9,001 bases of DNA from an uncultured Dehalococcoidia bacterium (GCA_903890885.1 CAITCX010000230.1:1-9001), one strand, 5' to 3'. Counted from the first letter of the stretch, positions 1 to 7,409 are shown. Program-made: numbers and translations. Notes: generated by a model from the sequence alone, not told the origin.

Positions 1-115
1 ATCAAAGTTGCTGCCGCTAATATTGACCGTAAGGATGGCTCCCTGGCTGCCTTCATTGGGGCTAATTGAAGAAATCATGGGCAGCGCCTGTTTAACCGTG
101 AAGCTATTGGGCAAG
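1..115. repeat. 115-bp near-identical duplicate of 4994-5108
   Basis: Base-by-base comparison shows one difference (position 97 C versus A at 5090) and no indels. The two copies are in direct orientation, about 5 kb apart, and flank the beta-helix gene. They span the junction between IPT domains 5 and 6 of the intact gene. Direct repeats of this length and identity can support recombination that deletes or duplicates the intervening DNA. Confidence 0.95.
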
Positions 116-175
116 ATACAGGCGCCGCTGGCGGTGATGACTGAACCATCCCTGGCTCCGCCGGCGGGGGAGACT
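1..175 (-). pseudogene. Truncated IPT/TIG-domain surface protein gene, partial at window edge
   Basis: Read on the minus strand this stretch encodes the end of one IPT/TIG domain and the start of the next (motifs such as PNSFTVKQALP and SISPNEGSQGA), in frame until the window edge. There is no start: a TAG stop lies a few codons upstream, and similarity to IPT sequence stops at about position 165. Positions 1-115 match 4994-5108 of the intact gene with one mismatch and no gaps. From about 116 to 165 it instead resembles the end of that gene's second IPT domain (around 5909-5958). The piece therefore looks like a paralogue or duplicated copy that has lost its 5' part, including signal peptide and propeller. 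The missing 3' part, probably the membrane anchor, would lie left of the window. It may be dead, or it may be the tail of a longer rearranged gene. Confidence 0.8.
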
Positions 176-319
176 TCAAGCCTCTACACTCCTGGTCTCC
201 GCTTCCTTCTCTTTGCGGTTCACAGTTTCTTCTATGTTATGGGTGACATCAGACCAGGGGTGTCCGCCTTTTTCTCGCCATTCGCTACGGGCAGCATCCT
301 CCCAGACGTAGGTATTAAT
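176..319 (-). pseudogene. Start-less 47-codon coding remnant, unrecognised
   Basis: The minus strand is open from just after a TAA (320-322) to a TGA at 176-178. It encodes a charged, protein-like C-terminus with the segments YVWEDAARSEWREKGGHPWS and EETVNRKEKEAE. There is no ATG, GTG or TTG in a sensible place, and the end overlaps the IPT fragment in another frame. The composition (W, acidic and basic residues, helical look) is unlike the adjoining surface proteins, which suggests a piece of another gene joined here by rearrangement. It could be the tail of a small regulatory or antitoxin-like protein, but I do not recognise a family. It may also be a chance open frame. Confidence 0.35.
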
Positions 320-323
320 TTAC

Positions 324-352
324 ATGAAACAAGCTGCTATTTCTTGTTTCAT
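324..352 (-). terminator. 10-bp hairpin just after the beta-helix gene
   Basis: A perfect inverted repeat (atgaaacaag / cttgtttcat, loop of 9) begins 13 bases beyond the stop codon of the minus-strand beta-helix gene. Its position fits a transcription end or 3' mRNA stabiliser. The stem is only 30% GC, and no T-run follows it on the minus strand, so it is not a typical intrinsic terminator. It might instead be a relic of a mobile-element end. Confidence 0.4.
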
Positions 353-365
353 TACTGGTTAAACC

Positions 366-3300
366 CTACTGGACCCCTTTTCCCAGACAATCCGGCACAA
401 TTGAGCGGCCCAAAGTGTCAATTTGGGGATTTAGTTCTATTGAATTGCGGTCATCGGCATAATCTTGCCAACCGGCGGAAATACCAGAAGGCGGATTGCC
501 CGTAATAGTAAACTGATAAGTCTTGGAGATACGCCGATCAACCAGTTTTACAGAACCGGAAGGAGAGTAATAAGCGTTTTTATTTAGGTAGGCATTTTGA
601 CCTGTGTATATACCGATCTGGCTGTGATCAGCATTAGTTTTGACTTTAATAAGGTTGATATTGGAATCAACAATAATGCAGTTTTCGGCATAATCAGTTT
701 GCGGGTATTGACCGTTTTGCGTGTTTTCCATCAAAACCGCATTGGATCCATCCGGGCTGATATCAAATATCAGCGGCGCACCATCATAAGAAGCATCCGA
801 AGCGGTATTAGATATCGTGCAATTAACCACGCTGCAATTTGAGCTGTGGGTAAAATCTATGCCTGCCCAGCGAGTATCATGAATGAAGCAGTTTGTGATC
901 TTGTGGCCTGCGCCGCTCAGAATTACTCCCATCAAACAATTATTGATATTGCAGTTTTTGATATTGCCCAGGTTGCTTGACGAACCTGAAACCGAAATGC
1001 CATTGCCGGCGATGTGATGAATATTACAATTGTTGATCATAAAGGCATAACAATCGCTAACAATAATACCATTATCCGGTACTGTCCCATGCCAGACCTG
1101 ACTGGGAGAAGAGCCGGTTTGACCAAGCTCACAGCCGGTAATCGAAGGAGCCTGACAACCATCCAATTCTATCCCGATCGCACCAGGATTGAGAACTTTA
1201 ACACCTTCCAGTTTTATGCCATCCGAACTGTTAATAAAAATTTCCCCATCAACCTCCAAATTCTTGAGAGCGAATCCATCCGCGTTATTGACGTTCAAGA
1301 CTACACTACTATTAGCCAAAGAAATGAAGCCGGTTGAATCTACCTGACTTCCGGAATTGCTGCTTTCAGTTTTGTAACTGATGGTTTGATAGTCGCCATT
1401 TTTACCGGCTATGTAGTCCCAATCACCTGGTGGACTGATAAGGCTGCTTTGACTAGCTCCCCCGCGAATAGGTGGCAGCGGTTTGAGCGGCTGGTTAGGT
1501 ATCGGGTTATTATCGGTAATCCTGATAATAGCCCCCGCCGCGGTGCCGGCCAGCGTTATATCCGGCTTGCTAATACTCAGGTTATTGGCGTAATACGTCC
1601 CTGGAGCGAGTAGAACCGCGTCTCCCTGCTGGGCCAGGCTGACGGCATGGGCCAGGGTTTTGACAGGATGATAAAGGGATCCATTGGCGCTATCGTTGCC
1701 ACCCGTAGATACGTAAATGGCTCCGGGAAAACGATCATCGACGAAATTCCACTCGGTCTTAATATTGTTCAAATTTTGTTTTATATTAAGATGGCTATCA
1801 ATAATGTTGTAGTGCACGAAAACGAGGCCAAGTTCGGCCGGAGTGGGGATGATGGGCTGAATATCGGTGATTACCGCCGCCAGTTGTTGGTGTCCCAAAA
1901 TTAGCTTATTCCAGGTGGTATCATCCACCCCGGCTTTATAATCCTCCGGGAAATCTTTAACTCCGCCACCAACTACTTTGGAACAAGCCTCATCTAACGG
2001 AATAGTCAGGGTTAACGTCTTTCCGGGCTGGATAGTGGGATAGTTGACAGTCTGAGGATAAAAGAAGTCTTTGGTATCAGGGTTAATATTATAAGAATTT
2101 GATTCCACAAATCTGAGTAAGAAACTGCCTGAGTAAATCGGCGTATCCAGCGGATTATATAACTCTATAGTAATCGTGGCCGGTTTCCAAACAAAACTGG
2201 GATCCGGTCTTAAGCAGCCTTCTAAGCAGCTTAAATCATCCGGTAATCCGGTCACGGCTTTTTTGGCGGCTTGTTTGGCCTGTGAAACCATTTCCTGGAC
2301 TGCCGCGTCGGCCACCTCTTTAGATACCCATCCGCCTGATTGTTCAACCAGGAAATCGGCTGCTTTGCCCGAGGCCATATCAGATAAATCGTTAAAATTG
2401 GGCAGAGTAGGCGGAATTCCGGCCGCCATCAAGGCGGCGTTAAGTAACATCCCGCCTATAACGGGTGGTATACCAATACCCGCCATTGCGCCCACCACCC
2501 CTGCCTGAATTTCGTTCCACTTATCGCTTACCGAGGTTATCAAATTGCCGATTCCATTAAACATAAGCACAAAGCCGTTGATCAGTGTAGTAAAAACATC
2601 GTTGCCTTTAGCTCGTTCTAAATCTTCCATGATGGCTTGCAGATCTTTTATGTTTACTGGCTGGCCAATCTTCAGATACAGAAAGGGGTATCCCGGTGTT
2701 TTGGCAACAATGGCATGATCTTGGGGATTCTCACCAAAGTAAGGTGGGGTGTATTTGGTAAACCGCATCGAAGGGGTGCCAATATCAATATTGACCGTAT
2801 ACTGGCTGCCCAGTGAACCCGCGCCGGGAGCGCCGTAATTGACTGCCATGGGCGGTGAAAAGGCCAGTTTGGCAAACCCAGGGTGGGTAAAATCGGAATA
2901 CACGTGCACCGCCCGCATATAGTATCTGTACTGAGTTGGCTTCCCCGGGTCAACCGGCGGAGCGAATTTACTGAAATCGATTTTGGCGATAGCACATTGG
3001 TTCCCGGTAGCATCCCCTCCAATCTGATTACTCAGTTGGCTGAAGACCAGTCCATCCGGGTTCAAAGCATCATCCTTATCCGGGTCTTCCTGAAACAATG
3101 TAACCTGGAAATAACTGTAAGCGTAATTATTCAGATCGATTAATGGAGCGGCGTATTTTTTTGTCAGGTTGGCGGGACTGCTATTCCAGTCCAGAAAGAT
3201 AGCCGTACGGTATTGAAAATCACCCGTTGTTTCTACCTGGGCTTCGACCATCGTATTCAATAACGATACGCGTTCTTCAAAAACCGGTTCCCCGCAAAGA

Positions 3301-4451
3301 GCCTCTACAGAGTTGGAAGGTGAACCGACCAGATGATCGTTGGCATCCAGCAAAATCACTCTCACAAAGAATGAGTAATGAGTACGTTTACTCATGGCTT
3401 CCAGAATTGATTTGGAAATCTGCATGTTGGTATCTGAAATAATCACCGGCTTGGAGGCCTGGCTATTTTGAAGTCCTTTGAAAGTGTTCAAGGACTTCGC
3501 ATAATCATTAATAACTGCTTTACGGGCAGTGGTGTTAAGCGCTTCCTTAGCCTTTGCGGCATTCAGGGCAGCGTTGACGTTGGCGACTCTCCCTTGAACC
3601 AAAGTGTTATCAGTAGATTTAGCATACTGGCTTAAATTCGCTTGAGCCATCGTAAGAAAATCAGACCCACCCGCGTTGGCCTTAATAGTATCCGGATCCG
3701 GAATAATTTTATCAAAATCTATGCTGAATTCGGTGGAATCAGCGCCTAGCACTCCACTGGCAGTTAAACCGGGAGGATTGAGAAATGTGTTGGGGCTATT
3801 ATCAAAAGGCATCATTGAAACCTGCCAAACCGCCTTTGAGAAGTTGCTAGCTGGATAACTCCATTGAAACCAGCGGGTCAAATTGCTCATGTTCCAATCT
3901 ACGAATAGCCTTTCTGTGACAGGGTATCCGGTATCAGCATTAATAGGCTCAACCGTGGAATTTGCCGCGCTCAAGGTTAGTTCCATCGAATTGACTAAAC
4001 CGACTTTGGTACCGGTTTTAAGGGATTTGGGAGAATTGGGGCCGCTATTGTTAACCAGTGAAGACGGCGGGGTTACCACTTGAACGGGTTTGGGAGAATT
4101 GGGGCCACTATTGTTAACCAGCGAAGACGGCGGGGTTACCACTTGAACGGGTTTGGGAGAATTGGGGCCGCTATTGTTAACCAGTGAAGACGGCGGGGCT
4201 CCCAGTTGAACATCGCCGGGGGCCTGGGTTTTGCCTTCATCATTGTTTAATTGAGCTTTTTGCGTGTTTAAGGCCGCGGTGGTCAAGGCTGGTTTGGCGA
4301 TCGTAGTACTGACTATCGGTGGTGTGGTACAGGCCAGGACTTGACTAGCAATCATCACTAAAACGAGTAAAAGACATATTTGTTTTTTGAAACGCCAAAT
4401 CGATTTTGTTTTAGGAAGACGAGTTATTGAGGGACTGCTAAAAATTTTCAT
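366..4451 (-). CDS. Large exported multidomain protein with C-terminal DUF1565/right-handed beta-helix
   Basis: The protein has 1361 residues from the chosen ATG, which has AGGAG six bases upstream (4458-4462). An ATG 48 bases further upstream has no such site and would bury the signal peptide. Residues 1-41 form an export signal: a basic stretch, then a hydrophobic ICLLLVLVMIASQVLA followed by Cys41. This could be a lipoprotein signal, although Gln at -4 and Leu at -2 make an atypical lipobox. Residues 81-144 are three 21-residue Pro/Asn/Ser-rich repeats, a probable flexible stalk. Two beta-sandwich-like modules follow (about 183-380 and 418-540), each opening with a [FL][VL]DWN motif and closing with an aromatic-rich strand (YSFFVRV / YRYYMRA). 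Module 1 carries an Ala/Lys-rich helical insert. Residues 619-729 are hydrophobic and Gly/Ala-rich with AAGIPPTLPNF. Residues 754-819 look like another beta-sandwich. From about 910 there is a DUF1565-type start (IYVSTGGNDSANGS, then GDAVLLAPGTYY), followed by parallel beta-helix coils with Asn-Cys ladders to about 1219. Beta-helices of this kind often bind or cleave polysaccharides, but no catalytic residues can be assigned. It is likely a cell-surface adhesin or carbohydrate-interacting protein. Confidence 0.93.
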   Translation of the reverse strand: MKIFSSPSITRLPKTKSIWRFKKQICLLLVLVMIASQVLACTTPPIVSTTIAKPALTTAALNTQKAQLNNDEGKTQAPGDVQLGAPPSSLVNNSGPNSPKPVQVVTPPSSLVNNSGPNSPKPVQVVTPPSSLVNNSGPNSPKSLKTGTKVGLVNSMELTLSAANSTVEPINADTGYPVTERLFVDWNMSNLTRWFQWSYPASNFSKAVWQVSMMPFDNSPNTFLNPPGLTASGVLGADSTEFSIDFDKIIPDPDTIKANAGGSDFLTMAQANLSQYAKSTDNTLVQGRVANVNAALNAAKAKEALNTTARKAVINDYAKSLNTFKGLQNSQASKPVIISDTNMQISKSILEAMSKRTHYSFFVRVILLDANDHLVGSPSNSVEALCGEPVFEERVSLLNTMVEAQVETTGDFQYRTAIFLDWNSSPANLTKKYAAPLIDLNNYAYSYFQVTLFQEDPDKDDALNPDGLVFSQLSNQIGGDATGNQCAIAKIDFSKFAPPVDPGKPTQYRYYMRAVHVYSDFTHPGFAKLAFSPPMAVNYGAPGAGSLGSQYTVNIDIGTPSMRFTKYTPPYFGENPQDHAIVAKTPGYPFLYLKIGQPVNIKDLQAIMEDLERAKGNDVFTTLINGFVLMFNGIGNLITSVSDKWNEIQAGVVGAMAGIGIPPVIGGMLLNAALMAAGIPPTLPNFNDLSDMASGKAADFLVEQSGGWVSKEVADAAVQEMVSQAKQAAKKAVTGLPDDLSCLEGCLRPDPSFVWKPATITIELYNPLDTPIYSGSFLLRFVESNSYNINPDTKDFFYPQTVNYPTIQPGKTLTLTIPLDEACSKVVGGGVKDFPEDYKAGVDDTTWNKLILGHQQLAAVITDIQPIIPTPAELGLVFVHYNIIDSHLNIKQNLNNIKTEWNFVDDRFPGAIYVSTGGNDSANGSLYHPVKTLAHAVSLAQQGDAVLLAPGTYYANNLSISKPDITLAGTAAGAIIRITDNNPIPNQPLKPLPPIRGGASQSSLISPPGDWDYIAGKNGDYQTISYKTESSNSGSQVDSTGFISLANSSVVLNVNNADGFALKNLEVDGEIFINSSDGIKLEGVKVLNPGAIGIELDGCQAPSITGCELGQTGSSPSQVWHGTVPDNGIIVSDCYAFMINNCNIHHIAGNGISVSGSSSNLGNIKNCNINNCLMGVILSGAGHKITNCFIHDTRWAGIDFTHSSNCSVVNCTISNTASDASYDGAPLIFDISPDGSNAVLMENTQNGQYPQTDYAENCIIVDSNINLIKVKTNADHSQIGIYTGQNAYLNKNAYYSPSGSVKLVDRRISKTYQFTITGNPPSGISAGWQDYADDRNSIELNPQIDTLGRSIVPDCLGKGVQ
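4026..4214 (-). repeat. Three tandem 63-bp coding repeats (21-residue stalk units)
   Basis: Units at 4026-4088, 4089-4151 and 4152-4214 encode the motif PPSSLVNNSGPNSPK three times. Units 1 and 2 differ at two bases. Unit 3 matches for most of its length and then diverges. The period is a multiple of three, so gain or loss of a unit keeps the frame. The composition suits an extended linker between the membrane-proximal end and the folded domains. Confidence 0.95.
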
Positions 4452-4457
4452 TTGGCA

Positions 4458-4462
4458 CTCCT
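4458..4462 (-). promoter_or_regulatory. Ribosome-binding site AGGAG of the beta-helix gene
   Basis: AGGAG stands six bases before the ATG at 4449-4451. It decides the start in favour of the protein beginning MKIFSS, which has a normal signal peptide. Confidence 0.85.
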
Positions 4463-4476
4463 GGTAAATATATTCA

Positions 4477-4488
4477 TGGAATATTCCA
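4477..4488. promoter_or_regulatory. 12-bp perfect palindrome in the leader of the beta-helix gene
   Basis: The sequence tggaatattcca lies between the promoter candidate and the ribosome-binding site. It could be an operator half-site pair or a small RNA hairpin. AT-rich palindromes of this length also occur by chance. Confidence 0.25.
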
Positions 4489-4510
4489 GCATTACCCAAT
4501 TCGCGAAAAG

Positions 4511-4539
4511 AGTATAGTCTCTATATTCCGGAAAGTCTA
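4511..4539 (-). promoter_or_regulatory. Sigma-70-type promoter candidate for the beta-helix gene
   Basis: On the minus strand TAGACT (4534-4539) and TATACT (4511-4516) are separated by 17 bases, the preferred spacing. The -10 matches the consensus at 5 of 6 positions and the -35 at 4 of 6. It predicts a start near 4504 and a leader of about 53 bases. An AT-only run (about 4539-4559) sits directly upstream, as an UP-like element would. No strong terminator was found after the upstream gene, so some read-through is possible. Confidence 0.5.
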
Positions 4540-4699
4540 TTATTATTATATATATATTACCTTTTTGTTTCATTGCAGAAGTGGGATTATCATTGTTGAG
4601 AGGCAAGATTAGAAAGAATGGATGAGGGGTCAACATACTTTAAATGGCAGAGAAGTGGATGAGAGCGTCTTCAAGCTGAAGCTTTAGAGTAGATAAGTT

Positions 4700-7318
4700 T
4701 TAAAGTTTAGCGGCCCTTTTTTTCCTGAGCATATAGAGGATGACAACAAATACAACCACGACGAGAGCAATACCCACCCAGATCAGAGCCAGGATTAAAG
4801 TGCCGATTGATCCAGCCTTGATGTTAAAGCTGTTGCCCAGGGTTGAACTGCCTCCCGCGGTGGTCACTGAGACATCTCTCAATCCCTTTACGGAGTCTTT
4901 TGCAATCTTGATATTTACACGCAACTGGGTGGGGCTCAGATTGGTGAAGCTCTCAACCGCTACGCCGCTGCCGAAGCTGACAGAAGCGGCCCTATCAAAG
5001 TTGCTGCCGCTAATATTGACCGTAAGGATGGCTCCCTGGCTGCCTTCATTGGGGCTAATTGAAGAAATCATGGGCAGCGCCTGTTTAACAGTGAAGCTAT
5101 TGGGCAAGGTAAAACTGCCGCCGGGAGTGGTAACTGAGACGTCCCGGGCCCCTGTATCGGCCCCGGCCACAATGGTGATACCGGCCGTTAGCTGGCCTGA
5201 ACTGAGAACAGAGAAGCTGTTGACTGCGATGTCCGTGCCCAAACGCACCTCGCTGGCTCCGGTGAAGTTCATACCGGTAATAGTGACATTGAGGGTGGCC
5301 CCCTGACTGCCGCTACCGGGGCTAATCGAGGAAATCACGGGCAGCGCCTGTTTAACCGTGAAGCTGTTGGGCAGGGTAAAACTACCGCCCGGTGTGGTCA
5401 CAGATACATCCCTGGCCCCTATGGCGGCTCCAGATAAAAGGCTGATAGCGGCGGACATCTGGCTTGAACTGAGAATAGAGAAGGAGTCCACAACTATACC
5501 TGTGCCAAAGCCGACTTCACTGGCCCCGGTGAGGTTCGTACCGGCAATAGTAATATTGAGCCTGGCATCCTGATTCCCCTGGTCCGGGTTAAGGGAGGTA
5601 AGGGTGGGCAAAGCCTGTTGGGTGGTGAAGGCTTTGGCCAGCGTAAAACTGCCCCCGGGTGTAGTGACTGTGATATCCCTGGTTCCGGCGGCAGCATCCG
5701 GGGCAACAGTGATGTTGGCCGCAATCTGGTTGGAGCTGAGTACGGTGAAGGTATTAACAGCTATGCCAGGGCCCAGGCGTAACTCGCTGGTTCCGGTCAG
5801 GTTGGTTCCGTTAATACTGACATTCAGTGTTGCAGCCTGCCTGTCATGGTTGGGGCTGATCGAGGTAATAGCGGGCAGGGCCTGTTTAACGGTGAAGCCG
5901 TTGGGTAAGACGCAGACGCCGCTGGCGGTGATGACTGAGACATCCCTGGTTCCGGCGGCGGCATCAGCAGCAATGCTGATTTTGGCCGCAATCTGGTTGG
6001 AGTTGAGCACAGTGAAGTTGTCTACAGCTATGCCCGTACCCAGGAGCAGCTCACTGGCTCCTGAGAAGTTGGTACCGCTAATAGTGACATTCAGTCTGGC
6101 AGCCTGCCTGTCCTGATCAGGGTTGACAGAGGTAATGGTGGGCTGGGTCTGTTGCACCGTAAAGCATTTAGGCAGCGTAAAAGTGCCGCCCGGTGTGGTG
6201 ACTGAGATATCCCTGGCCCCGGTGGAGGCTCCAGCCACAATGGTGACGCTGGCTGTAATCTGATCGGAACTGCTTACAGTGAAGTTATCGACGGATATGC
6301 CGGTACCGAAGCCTAAATCACTGGCTCCGCTCAGGTTAGAGCCGGTAATAGTGATATTGAGGGTTGTACCTTTATCAGCCTGGTCAAGCGAGATCGAGGT
6401 TATGACAGGCGGCAGATAGCGGAGGACAGCGCCTGACGATCCGGCGGCAAAGACATCGGAAGCGGAGAAGCCCCAAACTGTGCTAAGGACATTAAGAGTG
6501 CTGCGGTTCATGGGTCCCCATTTGGAGCCATCGTAATGCACGATAATATTGGACTCCCCCACCACGAAGATATCGTCACCGGCAGCGCCCCAGATACCAT
6601 ATAAATCACCGACGGCGCCACTTTTCATAGAACTCCAGCCAGAGCCGTCGTAATGCACAATAGTACCGGACTGCCCGACCGCGAAGACTGCGGTACTGCC
6701 GGCACCCCAGACAGCGTTAAGATCAACGGTAATTCCGCTGGTCATGGCATTCCAGGCTGAGCCGTTATAACGCAGGATGGTACCGGAGCTCCCCACCGCA
6801 AAAACAACCTTGCCGGCGGTACCCCAGACAGCGTTAAGAGCAGTGGTGATACCGCTGTTCAGTGAACTCCATTTGGAGCCATCGTAATGCAAGATGGTGC
6901 CGGACTTACCGACCGCGAAGACATCGTCAGCGGCAGAACCCCAGACAGCGTTAAGGTCACTGGCAGTGCCGCTTTTCAGAGAACCCCATTTGGAGCCGTC
7001 GTAATGCAAGATGGTACCGGACTGCCCGACCGCGAAGACATCGTCAGGGGCAGCGCCCCAGACAGCATTAAGATTACCGGCAGTGCCGCTGCTCATGGAA
7101 CTCCAGACAGAGCCGTTGAAGCGCAAGATGGTGCCGGAGTTACCCACCGCAAAAACAGATGAACTGGCAGAACCCCAAACACTATTGAGATCATTGGAGG
7201 TGCCGCTGGTCAGGGAATACCAGGGTGCGAGGCCGACGGCAGACACGGGGAAACAGGCCAGGCAGATTAAGGCCGGGATAATAAACAGCCAAAGGGCTAT
7301 TTTCTGTTTCATTCTCAT
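4700..7318 (-). CDS. Membrane-anchored surface protein: seven-blade beta-propeller plus six IPT/TIG domains
   Basis: The protein has 872 residues from the ATG at 7318. A signal peptide (MRMKQKIALWLFII..., likely cut after the PVSA near residue 27) is followed by seven 39-residue repeats (33-303) of the type W..L.SGT...LNAVWG....VFAVG.SGTI.HYDGS. Seven units fit a closed propeller. Six IPT/TIG immunoglobulin-like domains follow (304-836), five of exactly 89 residues and the last slightly shorter, each with the PxITSISP opening and GxRDVSVTTPGGSFTLP close. One C-terminal transmembrane helix (about 839-864) and a basic RKKRAAKL tail anchor it in the membrane with the rest outside. Propellers of this kind are usually binding or display modules, and IPT repeats act as spacers. 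No enzyme motif is visible. The start is uncertain: an in-frame ATG at 7387 has AGGGG nine bases upstream but would put 23 extra residues before the signal peptide and cover a promoter candidate. Repeats 4 and 5 share long identical stretches, which indicates recent homogenisation. Confidence 0.94.
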   Translation of the reverse strand: MRMKQKIALWLFIIPALICLACFPVSAVGLAPWYSLTSGTSNDLNSVWGSASSSVFAVGNSGTILRFNGSVWSSMSSGTAGNLNAVWGAAPDDVFAVGQSGTILHYDGSKWGSLKSGTASDLNAVWGSAADDVFAVGKSGTILHYDGSKWSSLNSGITTALNAVWGTAGKVVFAVGSSGTILRYNGSAWNAMTSGITVDLNAVWGAGSTAVFAVGQSGTIVHYDGSGWSSMKSGAVGDLYGIWGAAGDDIFVVGESNIIVHYDGSKWGPMNRSTLNVLSTVWGFSASDVFAAGSSGAVLRYLPPVITSISLDQADKGTTLNITITGSNLSGASDLGFGTGISVDNFTVSSSDQITASVTIVAGASTGARDISVTTPGGTFTLPKCFTVQQTQPTITSVNPDQDRQAARLNVTISGTNFSGASELLLGTGIAVDNFTVLNSNQIAAKISIAADAAAGTRDVSVITASGVCVLPNGFTVKQALPAITSISPNHDRQAATLNVSINGTNLTGTSELRLGPGIAVNTFTVLSSNQIAANITVAPDAAAGTRDITVTTPGGSFTLAKAFTTQQALPTLTSLNPDQGNQDARLNITIAGTNLTGASEVGFGTGIVVDSFSILSSSQMSAAISLLSGAAIGARDVSVTTPGGSFTLPNSFTVKQALPVISSISPGSGSQGATLNVTITGMNFTGASEVRLGTDIAVNSFSVLSSGQLTAGITIVAGADTGARDVSVTTPGGSFTLPNSFTVKQALPMISSISPNEGSQGAILTVNISGSNFDRAASVSFGSGVAVESFTNLSPTQLRVNIKIAKDSVKGLRDVSVTTAGGSSTLGNSFNIKAGSIGTLILALIWVGIALVVVVFVVILYMLRKKRAAKL
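4811..6409 (-). repeat. Six tandem IPT/TIG coding repeats, 267-bp period
   Basis: Domain boundaries at the DNA level are about 6143-6409, 5876-6142, 5609-5875, 5342-5608, 5075-5341 and 4811-5074. All except the last are exactly 267 bp. Domains 4 and 5 end in the same 27 residues. The last domain is the most diverged, as expected for the membrane-proximal unit. Confidence 0.93.
6410..7222 (-). repeat. Seven tandem propeller-blade coding repeats, 117-bp period
   Basis: Units begin at the Trp codons ending at 7222, 7105, 6988, 6871, 6754, 6637 and 6520, each 117 bp apart. The seventh is two codons short, where it runs into the first IPT domain. Blades 2-5 are most alike. Blade 6 (IWG, IFVVG) and blade 7 (RSTLNVLSTVWG, FAAG) have drifted. 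Confidence 0.93.
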
Positions 7319-7348
7319 TGCCACAGCATGCGCGTCCGGAAATACAGA

Positions 7349-7377
7349 ATAATATTTAACGTATATGATTTTAACAA
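7349..7377 (-). promoter_or_regulatory. Sigma-70-type promoter candidate for the propeller/IPT gene
   Basis: On the minus strand TTGTTA (7372-7377) and TATTAT (7349-7354) are 17 bases apart, matching 4 of 6 and 5 of 6 consensus positions. The predicted start near 7342 leaves a leader of about 24 bases to the ATG at 7318. This supports the inner start over 7387. The region is AT-rich, so chance matches are possible. Confidence 0.5.
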
Positions 7378-7409
7378 AAATGAACATTAATATAAACCCC
7401 TGGTCTTGT

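Noticed and set aside
8..505. Plus-strand open frame at the left edge
   Set aside because: Its first part is the antisense of the IPT fragment and matches the antisense of the intact gene. The rest shows no domain and runs over the end of the beta-helix gene.
4026..4214. Possible CRISPR-like array
   Set aside because: The three units are contiguous with no spacers and encode an in-frame 21-residue protein repeat.
4448..4636. Minus-strand 62-codon open frame upstream of the beta-helix gene
   Set aside because: It has no ribosome site, covers the promoter candidate and the AGGAG of the real gene, and its sequence is not protein-like.
4663..4682. Small hairpin (cttca-agc-tgaag) after the propeller/IPT gene as terminator
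   Set aside because: The stem is only five base pairs, and no T-run follows on the minus strand.
4740..6116. Long plus-strand open frames opposite the IPT repeats (for example 4740-5306 and 5604-6116)
   Set aside because: They are antisense to a gene with strong domain evidence, repeat with its 267-bp period, and encode low-complexity sequence with no recognisable domain or ribosome site.
366..7318. LPXTG-type cell-wall anchoring of the two surface proteins
   Set aside because: Neither C-terminus has an LPXTG-like motif. One ends in a transmembrane helix with a basic tail, and the other ends without any hydrophobic segment.
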